14,051 nt of DNA, from the NCBI GenBank assembly GCA_031263265.1, contig JAISGE010000173.1:1-14051 (forward strand), given 5' to 3'. Made by a program: the position numbers and the translations under genes. This stretch comes from Treponema sp. GTDB taxonomy: Bacteria; Spirochaetota; Spirochaetia; Treponematales; Breznakiellaceae. Under the pieces are notes generated by a model. It made no database searches and was not told the DNA's origin. It saw only the letters and a program-made list of their open reading frames with translations. How positions within the stretch are numbered: position 1 is the stretch's first letter; every line of letters begins with the position of its first letter. This document shows positions 1 to 6,339 of the stretch, one piece after another.

Positions 1-1511
1 GCGCTGGCAAGAAGTCCCCGAGGCATGGAGCCGGAAGTATCCAGCACCACGCCGAAGGTGCGGTCATCCAAAGCTTGCCGGGAAACGATCCAGTTTGGCC
101 GGGGAATATCCGGGGTGGACGACTGCCGCCGGGAAGGGCGGGCGTAGGAACGGGTTTTCTCCAAAGGAATAAAGTGTTCGTCAAACCACCGGGCAAGTTC
201 CACATCCCAGGGAATGGGAGGATGCATGAGGGCCCGGATCTCTTCCACCAGTCCTTCAGGCAAATAACCCCGGCCTTGGTCTTCGTGATAGGTCAGTCCC
301 TGGCCCAAACTCCGGCGGTAAAATTCGTCCAGGTCAACATTGCATTTGCCCGAATCCGTGGAAGGCAGCATATCTCCCAAGCCTATTCCCCTCAGGGTGG
401 CGAGTTTGCGGAACCGGCGTATGTCGGTGGTTATCCGGTCATAGACCGCTTCGGCAGATAATCCCTTGAATTGCATATCCAGCAGAATCCCCAGCGGAGG
501 ATCCCCTACCTGCATTTCGATAAGCCATTGGTTTACCACATAATCGCAGGCCACATTCCACAGGTACGGATCCCGCCACTGGTGGCGCAGGTCATGCCGC
601 AGGCCCGCGTGCAGCAGTTCATGGGCCATAACAAACCGGTATTCCAGGGTGGTGAGTCCTGCCGCAGGGTTTAGGTAGAGTTCCTGCAAATGGACCGCAA
701 CCGCTGCGGTGTGGATTTCCATACGGCCGCAGAGCTTCGGATCGTCGATTATCTTAAAGGTGGAGGCAAGCGCACCCAGCAGGGGATAACTGGAAATAAA
801 CCACGCCTTGGCCTGTTCCGCCAGAGAACGCTCGTGGTCTTGGTCATTGTTCTCAACTGCTACCCCGCCTGCCCGGTCAACTGCGTTACGCACCGCCCGT
901 TCAAGTCCCGCAGCGAATACCGCGGTCCAGTCAGGCGGCTGATACCATCTATAATAAGCCTTTGCTTCTCGGTCATCAGCAAAAATCATATCCCTGCGGC
1001 CCAGACCCGCAGTACCAAAACCAGCACCTTTTTCAGCCCCCTCGTGTACGAGATAGGCGTATACCTGGGCCTCGTCACCGGAAAGGGCCAACAGAGGCGG
1101 TATGAAGTCAGGCTTTTCCCAGTCCGGCGGCGGCCGGAGGCCAAAATGTATGTCGTCAAGGAAGCGCTCCACCACTAAATCGCACGCATGGTTCCACGCT
1201 ACGGGCTCAGGATCGAGGAGTTTGAAACGGAGAGGATCAAAATGGCCCATCCCCAGATGCAGGAGGCAATGGGCTATGACCCGCGCCCATGCTTTGGGTT
1301 CCAGCGGGGCGTTGATAAAACAATGGATACCACCATTCTGGAAAACCGTCGCATATCCCTGGCCGTCTTCCCTGATCGTGAGATGGCGATGTCCCCAAAG
1401 AGACTCAAAAATAGGGTGAGCTGAAACCAGATCGGATCCGGCTTTGAATCGTTGCTTTTTCGGATTGGGTTTTTCTTCCTTCCGTGGATTTTTATGCCTC
1501 TTGGCCGCCAT
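1..1511 (-). CDS. VWA-like protein with putative metallopeptidase (DUF2201-type) domains, partial at left edge
   Basis: The reading frame is open from the ATG at 1511 to the left edge: 503 codons plus two bases, so the C-terminus is missing. It has a basic N-terminus (residues 1-24). At 297-306 is HELLHAGLRH, a zinc-metallopeptidase-like HExxH with a third His, followed by WNVACDYVVN (318-327), as in the DUF2201 putative metallopeptidase family. A related block at 81-90 reads HCLLHLGMGH, followed by WNHACDLVV (106-114), so the module appears twice and copy one lacks the Glu. At 491-495 DTSGS is the MIDAS metal-binding motif opening a von Willebrand A domain, cut by the window edge. The start follows an AAGGGGAG ribosome-binding site that overlaps the stop of the upstream AAA+ gene (11-base gap). 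By family knowledge this is the VWA partner of that ATPase. Substrate and cellular role are unknown; peptidase activity is not shown. Confidence 0.85.
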   Translation of the reverse strand, partial: MAAKRHKNPRKEEKPNPKKQRFKAGSDLVSAHPIFESLWGHRHLTIREDGQGYATVFQNGGIHCFINAPLEPKAWARVIAHCLLHLGMGHFDPLRFKLLDPEPVAWNHACDLVVERFLDDIHFGLRPPPDWEKPDFIPPLLALSGDEAQVYAYLVHEGAEKGAGFGTAGLGRRDMIFADDREAKAYYRWYQPPDWTAVFAAGLERAVRNAVDRAGGVAVENNDQDHERSLAEQAKAWFISSYPLLGALASTFKIIDDPKLCGRMEIHTAAVAVHLQELYLNPAAGLTTLEYRFVMAHELLHAGLRHDLRHQWRDPYLWNVACDYVVNQWLIEMQVGDPPLGILLDMQFKGLSAEAVYDRITTDIRRFRKLATLRGIGLGDMLPSTDSGKCNVDLDEFYRRSLGQGLTYHEDQGRGYLPEGLVEEIRALMHPPIPWDVELARWFDEHFIPLEKTRSYARPSRRQSSTPDIPRPNWIVSRQALDDRTFGVVLDTSGSMPRGLLAS

Positions 1512-1522
1512 AGGAACTCCCC

Positions 1523-2593
1523 TTATTTGACCCCTTTCTTTTCGGCAAGCCGGGGAAGATCCCGCACAAGCTCTACCATAAACCAATCCGGCAGCATAGC
1601 ATGGGCATTGTCCTCAGGAGGCGCCACCGTCATCTGGGCTATCTCAAGACTGATATTCGCCAGGTCCCGCATCAGTGCCTTGGCTCTTAGATTAAGCTGG
1701 GCCACCTCGGAGGACAGTTTGTGCTTATCCCGGGGCAGTTCCTTGATGAGCTGGGAACGGAAACTCTGGGCCAGGAAATAGAGTACATCCCGGTCTTCCG
1801 GCGCGGAGGGCCATTTTTCATCCCCATTGATGATCTTGGAGAGGGTGTACCGGTTATGGATCTGCTTGACAAAGGCCCGGAACTGAACCGCATGGGGCGG
1901 CGACAGGCAACCCGAGGCCAGGATCTCAAGCTGGGTATCGCTTACGGAACCGCCAAAGCTGTAAAGGGTGTCCGACAGGATATGCCAGGAACGGGGGGTT
2001 GAAAACGGCTCTTCGATTTTGGGCGGCTGTCGCCAAAGGTGATCGGGCCGCAGGCCGATGTATTCAAGAATATAGGGGTGGATGTTGTGTTCCTTTGCCC
2101 ATTCAAGCCAGTCCCGGGAAGAGGCGGTTAATTCCACATGAAACATACGGTTAATCAGGGCCGAGGACATGGGTTTCACAATGGCGTTGTCTTGGGCGCG
2201 GTTCCCCGCACCGATAACAATAGAACCATCGGGCAGGTGGTATTCCCCGATACGGCGGTCGTGGATAAGGCTGTAAAAACTCTTCTGCACTTCCTGGGAA
2301 CAGGCGTTGAGTTCGTCCAGAAAAAGGCAATAGGGCTTTTCCCGGGCGATTATCCGGGGAGGACAAAACACGCTTTTTCCGTCAATGATTTGCGGAACCC
2401 CGATAATATCTTCCGGCGCCAACTGGCTCCCCAGGAGGGATACACAGGGAAACCCCAGGTCCGCGGCGAACTGTTCAACAATAGAGCTTTTACCGATACC
2501 CGGAGCACCCCATATAAAAACCGGCCGCGTTACCGCCACATTGAGCAGTACATTTAAAAGTTCTTTTTGGCTTACGGTTATAGCAATATGCAT
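1523..2593 (-). CDS. MoxR-like AAA+ ATPase
   Basis: This is a 356-residue single-domain AAA+ protein of the MoxR/CbbQ-like type. It shows Walker A GAPGIGKS (29-36), Walker B CLFLDEL (89-95, Asp93 and Glu94), a sensor-1 Asn in GAGNR (128-132) and a probable arginine finger in LINRM (147-151). Such ATPases act as chaperones that remodel or insert cofactors into partners, usually through a VWA protein encoded next to them; here the VWA/metallopeptidase-like gene follows 11 bases downstream, so the two are almost surely co-translated. I chose the ATG at 2593 because AGGGAGGT lies about 15 bases upstream and the family usually begins a few residues before the 'ITVSQKELL' helix. An in-frame ATG at 2644 would add 17 residues but has no good ribosome-binding site. 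The acetyltransferase gene upstream ends 65 bases away. The client protein is unknown. Confidence 0.9.
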   Translation of the reverse strand: MHIAITVSQKELLNVLLNVAVTRPVFIWGAPGIGKSSIVEQFAADLGFPCVSLLGSQLAPEDIIGVPQIIDGKSVFCPPRIIAREKPYCLFLDELNACSQEVQKSFYSLIHDRRIGEYHLPDGSIVIGAGNRAQDNAIVKPMSSALINRMFHVELTASSRDWLEWAKEHNIHPYILEYIGLRPDHLWRQPPKIEEPFSTPRSWHILSDTLYSFGGSVSDTQLEILASGCLSPPHAVQFRAFVKQIHNRYTLSKIINGDEKWPSAPEDRDVLYFLAQSFRSQLIKELPRDKHKLSSEVAQLNLRAKALMRDLANISLEIAQMTVAPPEDNAHAMLPDWFMVELVRDLPRLAEKKGVK

Positions 2594-2658
2594 TAAATCT
2601 GTTTCAAACCTCCCTAGATAAACGCGCTGTAGTTGACAAACCATTAACTAGGAGACCT

Positions 2659-3225
2659 TCACCATGAAAACGATAACTCCTTAATTATGTTATTTTCTTC
2701 ATAAAATTCATTACACAATATATCCATATATAGTATATCATAGGTTTCGTTTCCTCTTTTTAATGCTTCCCGTCTTTTTCCGGTGATTTTAAATCCTACT
2801 TTTTTATATGATGCCATTGCACGGGTATTAAATTCATATACCGTTAATCCAATAGTATGAAAATTTAATGCCTTAAACCCATAATCCAGTAATAAGGTTA
2901 GGGCTTCACTTCCATAACCTTTATTCCAGTAGTTTTTATTTCCTATAACTATTCCTATGTCAGCCGTTTGATTCAAATGATCTATTTTAACAAAACCACA
3001 CGTCCCTATTGATTCATCAGTACTTTTATCAATAATCGCATAATGGTGATCTTCTGATAAATTTTCCAAAAATGTTTTTTCATTTGCTATACTTATAACT
3101 CTACTGTAAAAAGTTAAATGTATGGTTACTTCCCGATCATTAAGCCATGCTACATATTTTTCCGCATCACCTATATCGAGGGGCGATAAATAACATTTAT
3201 TTCCAATCATCTTCTTAAAATACAT
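2659..3225 (-). CDS. GNAT-family N-acetyltransferase (RimJ/RimL-like)
   Basis: This is a 188-residue acetyltransferase of the Acetyltransf_3 (RimJ/RimL/SpeG-like) type, which transfers acetyl from acetyl-CoA to an amine. The acetyl-CoA pyrophosphate loop is NKGYGSEA (101-108) after strand ADIGIVIG. The C-terminal signature LTVYEFNTRAMASYKKVGF (127-145) is the typical 'N..A...YkK.GF' segment. The start at 3225 is preferred because GGAGG lies 7 bases upstream; the ATG at 3237 begins inside that ribosome-binding site. By eye the gene is far more AT-rich (roughly one third GC) than its neighbours at about half GC, and uses many AT-ending codons, which suggests horizontal acquisition. A palindromic element lies upstream. 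The substrate cannot be told: such proteins modify ribosomal proteins, polyamines, sugars or aminoglycosides. Confidence 0.88.
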   Translation of the reverse strand: MYFKKMIGNKCYLSPLDIGDAEKYVAWLNDREVTIHLTFYSRVISIANEKTFLENLSEDHHYAIIDKSTDESIGTCGFVKIDHLNQTADIGIVIGNKNYWNKGYGSEALTLLLDYGFKALNFHTIGLTVYEFNTRAMASYKKVGFKITGKRREALKRGNETYDILYMDILCNEFYEENNIIKELSFSW

Positions 3226-3262
3226 GCTTTCCTCCATTATTGCTCATGCTATTTTTTATTCA

Positions 3263-3374
3263 AACGTGAGTTCGACGGAATATTAGAGATCCGCGAATGA
3301 ACGCGAATTATTCTGATACATTAGCGTCCATTCGCGTAACTCACGGACTTTTTTCTTCTTGTCGAACTCACGTT
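3263..3374. repeat. Palindromic element with 14-bp perfect terminal inverted repeats (MITE-like)
   Basis: AACGTGAGTTCGAC (3263-3276) is exactly inverted as GTCGAACTCACGTT (3361-3374). Nested inside are CGCGAATGAACGC (3292-3304) and GCGTCCATTCGCG (3324-3336), complementary at 12 of 13 positions. The 112-bp unit could fold into a long interrupted cruciform or RNA hairpin between argJ and the acetyltransferase gene. No transposase and no clear target-site duplication are visible. It could be a miniature repeat, or the remains of the CGCGAAT-type intergenic repeats seen in many genomes; it might also end or process the argCJ transcript. Confidence 0.75.
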
Positions 3375-3390
3375 AGTTATGATCATTACC

Positions 3391-4614
3391 CTATGACCGG
3401 TAATCTCCGTTGATTTTGACGTACTCATAGCTCAGGTCGCAGCCCCATACCACGGCTTCCCCTGGGCCGGGACCAAGGGTAATGCTGATTTCGATTTCAT
3501 CTTCCAAAAGGATCTGTTTTGCAATAGCTTCGGCAAACGGAAGCCCGACGCCTGCTTTGCAGAGACTCAACCGTCCTGCAGCGCTGGCAAAGGCTATCTC
3601 CACCTTATGGGGGTCAAAGTCAATTCCCGCATAACCCAGGGCACAGAGCACCCTGCCCCAGTTGGCATCCGCGCCAAAACACGCGGCTTTTACCAGGCTT
3701 GAGGATGCCACTGATTTGGCCAAAACCACAGCGCTGTCTTCATCCGCTGCCCCCCGGAGGGTAACGGTAAGCAGCTTGGTGGCTCCTTCCCCATCCCGGG
3801 CCACGGCTCGAGCAAGGTTCACGCAGAGGGTTTCCAGGGCTGCTGCAAAGGCTTCAAAGTCCGGGCCTGGGGTTTCAATCCGGGGATTACGCCCTTCCCC
3901 ATTGGCCATGATCAGGATCATGTCGTTGGTAGAGGTGTCTCCATCCACGGTAACCCGATTAAACGACCGTTGTACCGACCTTCGCAGGGCCTGGTCCAAA
4001 CATTCTGGGGAAATGAGTACATCGGTGGTGATAAAACAGAGCAGCGTTCCCATATTGGGATGGATCATCCCAGAACCTTTGACCATGCCTCCCAAGCGTA
4101 TGGGAGAACCTGCGATTTCAAGTTCCACGGCCCCTGCTTTTTTCCGGGTATCGGTGGTCATGATCGCTTCCAGGGCATCTTCATGCCCCTGGGCATCGGA
4201 ACGCAGGGAGCCACGGAGCGCTTCCATCCCGTCTACAATGAGCTGTATGGGCAACGGTACGCCGATGACCCCGGTAGAGGCTACTGCCACCTGTTCCTCT
4301 GGAATATACAGGACCGCCCCCGCACGTTCCGCCATACGCCGGGCTGCAGCTATGCCTTCCTCCCCGGTACAGGCATTGGCGTTCCCTGAATTGGCAATGA
4401 TACCGCGGATAGGTCCTTGGGCTAGGTGCTGCTGACTCACCAGCACACTGGCAGCCTTAATCTGATTGGTGGTAAACAAAGCCGCCGCGGTACAGGGGAC
4501 CTCTGAATAAATCAAGGCCAGATCCCGTTTTAGGGACCCTTCCTTGATACCGCATCGGATTCCTCCGGCTTGGAATCCCTGGGGAGCGCAAACCCCCCCC
4601 TCTATTGATTTCAT
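3391..4614 (-). CDS. argJ: Bifunctional glutamate N-acetyltransferase / ornithine acetyltransferase ArgJ
   Basis: ArgJ (407 residues, normal length) moves the acetyl group from N-acetylornithine to glutamate, closing the cyclic arginine pathway in the cytoplasm; bifunctional forms also use acetyl-CoA. The precursor cuts itself before a catalytic Thr: here KGSGMIHPNMGTLL (179-192) places the nucleophile at Thr190. The oxyanion-hole STG is at 113-115, and the usual C-terminus is present (YVKINGDYRS). The residue before the cleavage site is Gly, where most members have Ala (NMAT). The ATG at 4614 has AAGGA six bases upstream. It lies 61 bases downstream of argC, on the same strand. The coding strand holds a run of eight G at codons 5-8. 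argB and argD are not in the window. Whether it is bifunctional or only an ornithine acetyltransferase cannot be read from sequence. Confidence 0.97.
   Translation of the reverse strand: MKSIEGGVCAPQGFQAGGIRCGIKEGSLKRDLALIYSEVPCTAAALFTTNQIKAASVLVSQQHLAQGPIRGIIANSGNANACTGEEGIAAARRMAERAGAVLYIPEEQVAVASTGVIGVPLPIQLIVDGMEALRGSLRSDAQGHEDALEAIMTTDTRKKAGAVELEIAGSPIRLGGMVKGSGMIHPNMGTLLCFITTDVLISPECLDQALRRSVQRSFNRVTVDGDTSTNDMILIMANGEGRNPRIETPGPDFEAFAAALETLCVNLARAVARDGEGATKLLTVTLRGAADEDSAVVLAKSVASSSLVKAACFGADANWGRVLCALGYAGIDFDPHKVEIAFASAAGRLSLCKAGVGLPFAEAIAKQILLEDEIEISITLGPGPGEAVVWGCDLSYEYVKINGDYRS
4593..4600 (-). repeat. Eight-base poly-G tract in codons 5-8 of argJ
   Basis: The plus strand reads eight consecutive C, so the argJ coding strand has G8 spanning the end of Glu5, Gly6, Gly7 and the start of Val8. 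The frame is intact at this length. A one-base slip would end ArgJ translation early. Confidence 0.9.
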
Positions 4615-4675
4615 ATTTTTTCCTTGTTTTTATGTTATAAACGAAGCGCTTTACCAGAAATACCTCGACCAATCC

Positions 4676-5797
4676 TTAAAAAGACCCAGGAATCGCGGTG
4701 AGTCCTGCAGTTTCATCAAACCCAAAGATGAGGTTCATATTCTGCACTGCCTGACCTGCAGCCCCTTTAACCATATTGTCAATGGCAGTAACCAGGATGA
4801 GAGTCGTGCCGGTGGGATCTAGATGTACGGAAATATCACAGTAATTGGAATGTCTTACCCAATTCGTGGCAGCCGTGCTCCCTGCGGGGAGTACCCGCAC
4901 AAAAGGTTCATCCCGGTAAAATATCGCGTACCGTGCCTGGATGAGGGCTTCCTGATCCTTGAGTTCCTGGGCCGGTGGACGAGGTTCCGGTGATCGGGGA
5001 ACCTGAACCCGCCAGGTATCATGTAACGGAATGTAGATGGTACTCAGAATGCCCCGATTCATGGGGGCCAGATGGGGGGTGAAGATCAGGGGGGGAGCTT
5101 CCTGGTGCCCTTCACCGGCAGCCATGAACCTAAAATTGCGGCTGATCTCAGGGGTGTGCCGATGGCAGCCTATCTTATAGGGAGCCAAGGCGTCTGCACA
5201 TTCAGGGTAATGAAAAGAACGACTCGGTTCCCGGCCTCCCCCGGTAATCCCGGAAGCAGCGTCCACGATGATGGTTCCGGTTCCTGCCAAGCCCAGAGCC
5301 AAGGCAGGGTAGGCTCCCAAGGAAGCCCCGGTAGGATAACAGCCGGGATTACCGATAATCACCGGCCCTGAAGCAGCGCGCTCTTTAATTTTTTCCCGGT
5401 TCAATTCAGGAAGGCCGTAAACCGAACGCGCCCGCAGCGCAGGGTACACAAAGGGCTTACCGTACCATGCGGAAAAGGTGGCCTCATCATCGTCAAAACG
5501 GAAATCCGCGGATAGATCAATAAAGGGGATTCCCTTTTCCATACACTGTTTGGCATAGGATTCTCCTACCCCGCTGGGAAGGGCGCCAAAAACCACGTGG
5601 GCCTCCTCAAGTACTGCTTCGGGCTTTATCAAAGGTGTTCGGACTTGCCTTAAAAGATTGGGATAGATATAGTCAATCCGGTTTCCTTCAAAACTAACCG
5701 AAGCCAGGGCCAGGGCTGTAATGTTTGGATGTCCTGCCAAGAGCCGGACTAATTCGGCCCCTGCGTATCCGGTGGCGCCAATAATACCTGCGATCAT
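4676..5797 (-). CDS. argC: N-acetyl-gamma-glutamyl-phosphate reductase ArgC
   Basis: ArgC reduces N-acetylglutamyl-5-phosphate to the semialdehyde with NADPH, the third step of arginine synthesis. The 373-residue product begins with the Rossmann nucleotide loop GIIGATGYAGAEL (4-16). It carries the active-site Cys153 in GNPGCYPTGA, the ASGITGGGREPS loop (181-192) and a likely catalytic His in GCHRHTPEI (210-218). It is a little longer than the common 345 residues, partly from a Pro/Glu-rich stretch near 270-290 (PRSPEPRPPAQELKDQ). The start at 5797 follows AAGGAGGA with about nine bases of spacing; the upstream in-frame ATG at 5833 would add 12 residues without a ribosome-binding site. It heads the leftward transcription unit with argJ. 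I saw no convincing ArgR box in front of it. Confidence 0.97.
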   Translation of the reverse strand: MIAGIIGATGYAGAELVRLLAGHPNITALALASVSFEGNRIDYIYPNLLRQVRTPLIKPEAVLEEAHVVFGALPSGVGESYAKQCMEKGIPFIDLSADFRFDDDEATFSAWYGKPFVYPALRARSVYGLPELNREKIKERAASGPVIIGNPGCYPTGASLGAYPALALGLAGTGTIIVDAASGITGGGREPSRSFHYPECADALAPYKIGCHRHTPEISRNFRFMAAGEGHQEAPPLIFTPHLAPMNRGILSTIYIPLHDTWRVQVPRSPEPRPPAQELKDQEALIQARYAIFYRDEPFVRVLPAGSTAATNWVRHSNYCDISVHLDPTGTTLILVTAIDNMVKGAAGQAVQNMNLIFGFDETAGLTAIPGSF

Positions 5798-5905
5798 GTA
5801 ATCATTCCTCCTTAAATGCCTATGATCCTGCACAACTCAGTACCCGGTCAAGTCCCTTAGATGCCTTACGCCGCAGGTTCTACTTGTTTTGAAGACCTAT
5901 AAAGA

Positions 5906-5919
5906 AGTATGCTCATACT
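5906..5919. promoter_or_regulatory. Short palindrome directly before the lipoprotein start codon
   Basis: AGTATG-CT-CATACT is a perfect 6-bp inverted repeat that ends at the base before the ATG at 5920. It lies in the divergent gap between argC and the lipoprotein gene. TATAAA at 5898-5903 could be a -10 box, but no good -35 was found. The repeat could be an operator, or a small RNA hairpin masking the only weak ribosome-binding site (AAGAAG at 5902-5907). It is short and could be chance. Confidence 0.35.
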
Positions 5920-6321
5920 ATGATTACGCTATTTTCCAAGAAACAGGGGCTTGTGGTTAGTATCATCGCTATTATGCTGGGGATTGCAGCTTGTGCGTCG
6001 ACTATATCCATACCTGATCATTTAAGTCCTGCAGAGCTTATCCAAAAAGGGCAGGAAGCCTCGGATCGGAACAAATACAAGCAGTCTTTGCAGTATTATG
6101 AGGCCATCATTGAACGCTATCCTTCCTATATAGATGAAGTATGCGCTGCAGAATATGAGATCGCGTTCATTCATTATAAACAAAAACAGTATGAACAAGC
6201 CAAAAGCGAATTCTACGCCCTGCTCAGCCGGTATGATACCCCGGATGCGGAGCTGCTTCCTTTGCAGTTTAAAAAGCTGACCGAAATCGTGCTGACAAAA
6301 ATAGAGGCAAAGGAGCGCTGA
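5920..6321 (+). CDS. Small TPR-repeat lipoprotein
   Basis: This is a 133-residue protein with a lipoprotein signal: basic start, hydrophobic stretch 10-22 and lipobox IAAC with the lipidated Cys at 25. After a short linker come about two tetratricopeptide-like helical hairpins, roughly 38-69 (ending in EAIIERYP) and 76-107 (YEIAFIHYKQKQYEQAKSEF), then a C-terminal helix. The pattern resembles the N-terminal part of BamD/YfiO-type lipoproteins, but at 133 residues it is much shorter, so I do not name it BamD. It should be anchored in a membrane facing the periplasm and serve as a binding scaffold; the partner is unknown. The metallophosphoesterase gene begins 18 bases after its stop, so the two are probably co-transcribed. 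The start has only a weak ribosome-binding site, overlapped by a small palindrome. Confidence 0.8.
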   Translation: MITLFSKKQGLVVSIIAIMLGIAACASTISIPDHLSPAELIQKGQEASDRNKYKQSLQYYEAIIERYPSYIDEVCAAEYEIAFIHYKQKQYEQAKSEFYALLSRYDTPDAELLPLQFKKLTEIVLTKIEAKER

Positions 6322-6339
6322 TCCCTTGGGTAGTACCCC

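Noticed and set aside
75..1178. Three plus-strand frames (75-461, 471-674, 690-1178)
   Set aside because: The minus-strand frame with HExxH and MIDAS motifs explains the whole stretch; these are antisense shadows.
2594..2644. Longer start of the MoxR-like ATPase at 2644
   Set aside because: No ribosome-binding site before it, while AGGGAGGT sits between it and the ATG at 2593; still possible but less likely.
3662..4435. A 257-codon plus-strand frame opposite argJ
   Set aside because: It lies wholly inside argJ on the opposite strand, is rich in Ser/Arg/Pro low-complexity residues, and has no family likeness; a shadow of argJ codon bias.
5798..5919. ArgR operator (ARG box) in front of argC
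   Set aside because: I looked for the AT-rich TGAAT...ATTCA palindrome and saw no acceptable match on either strand.
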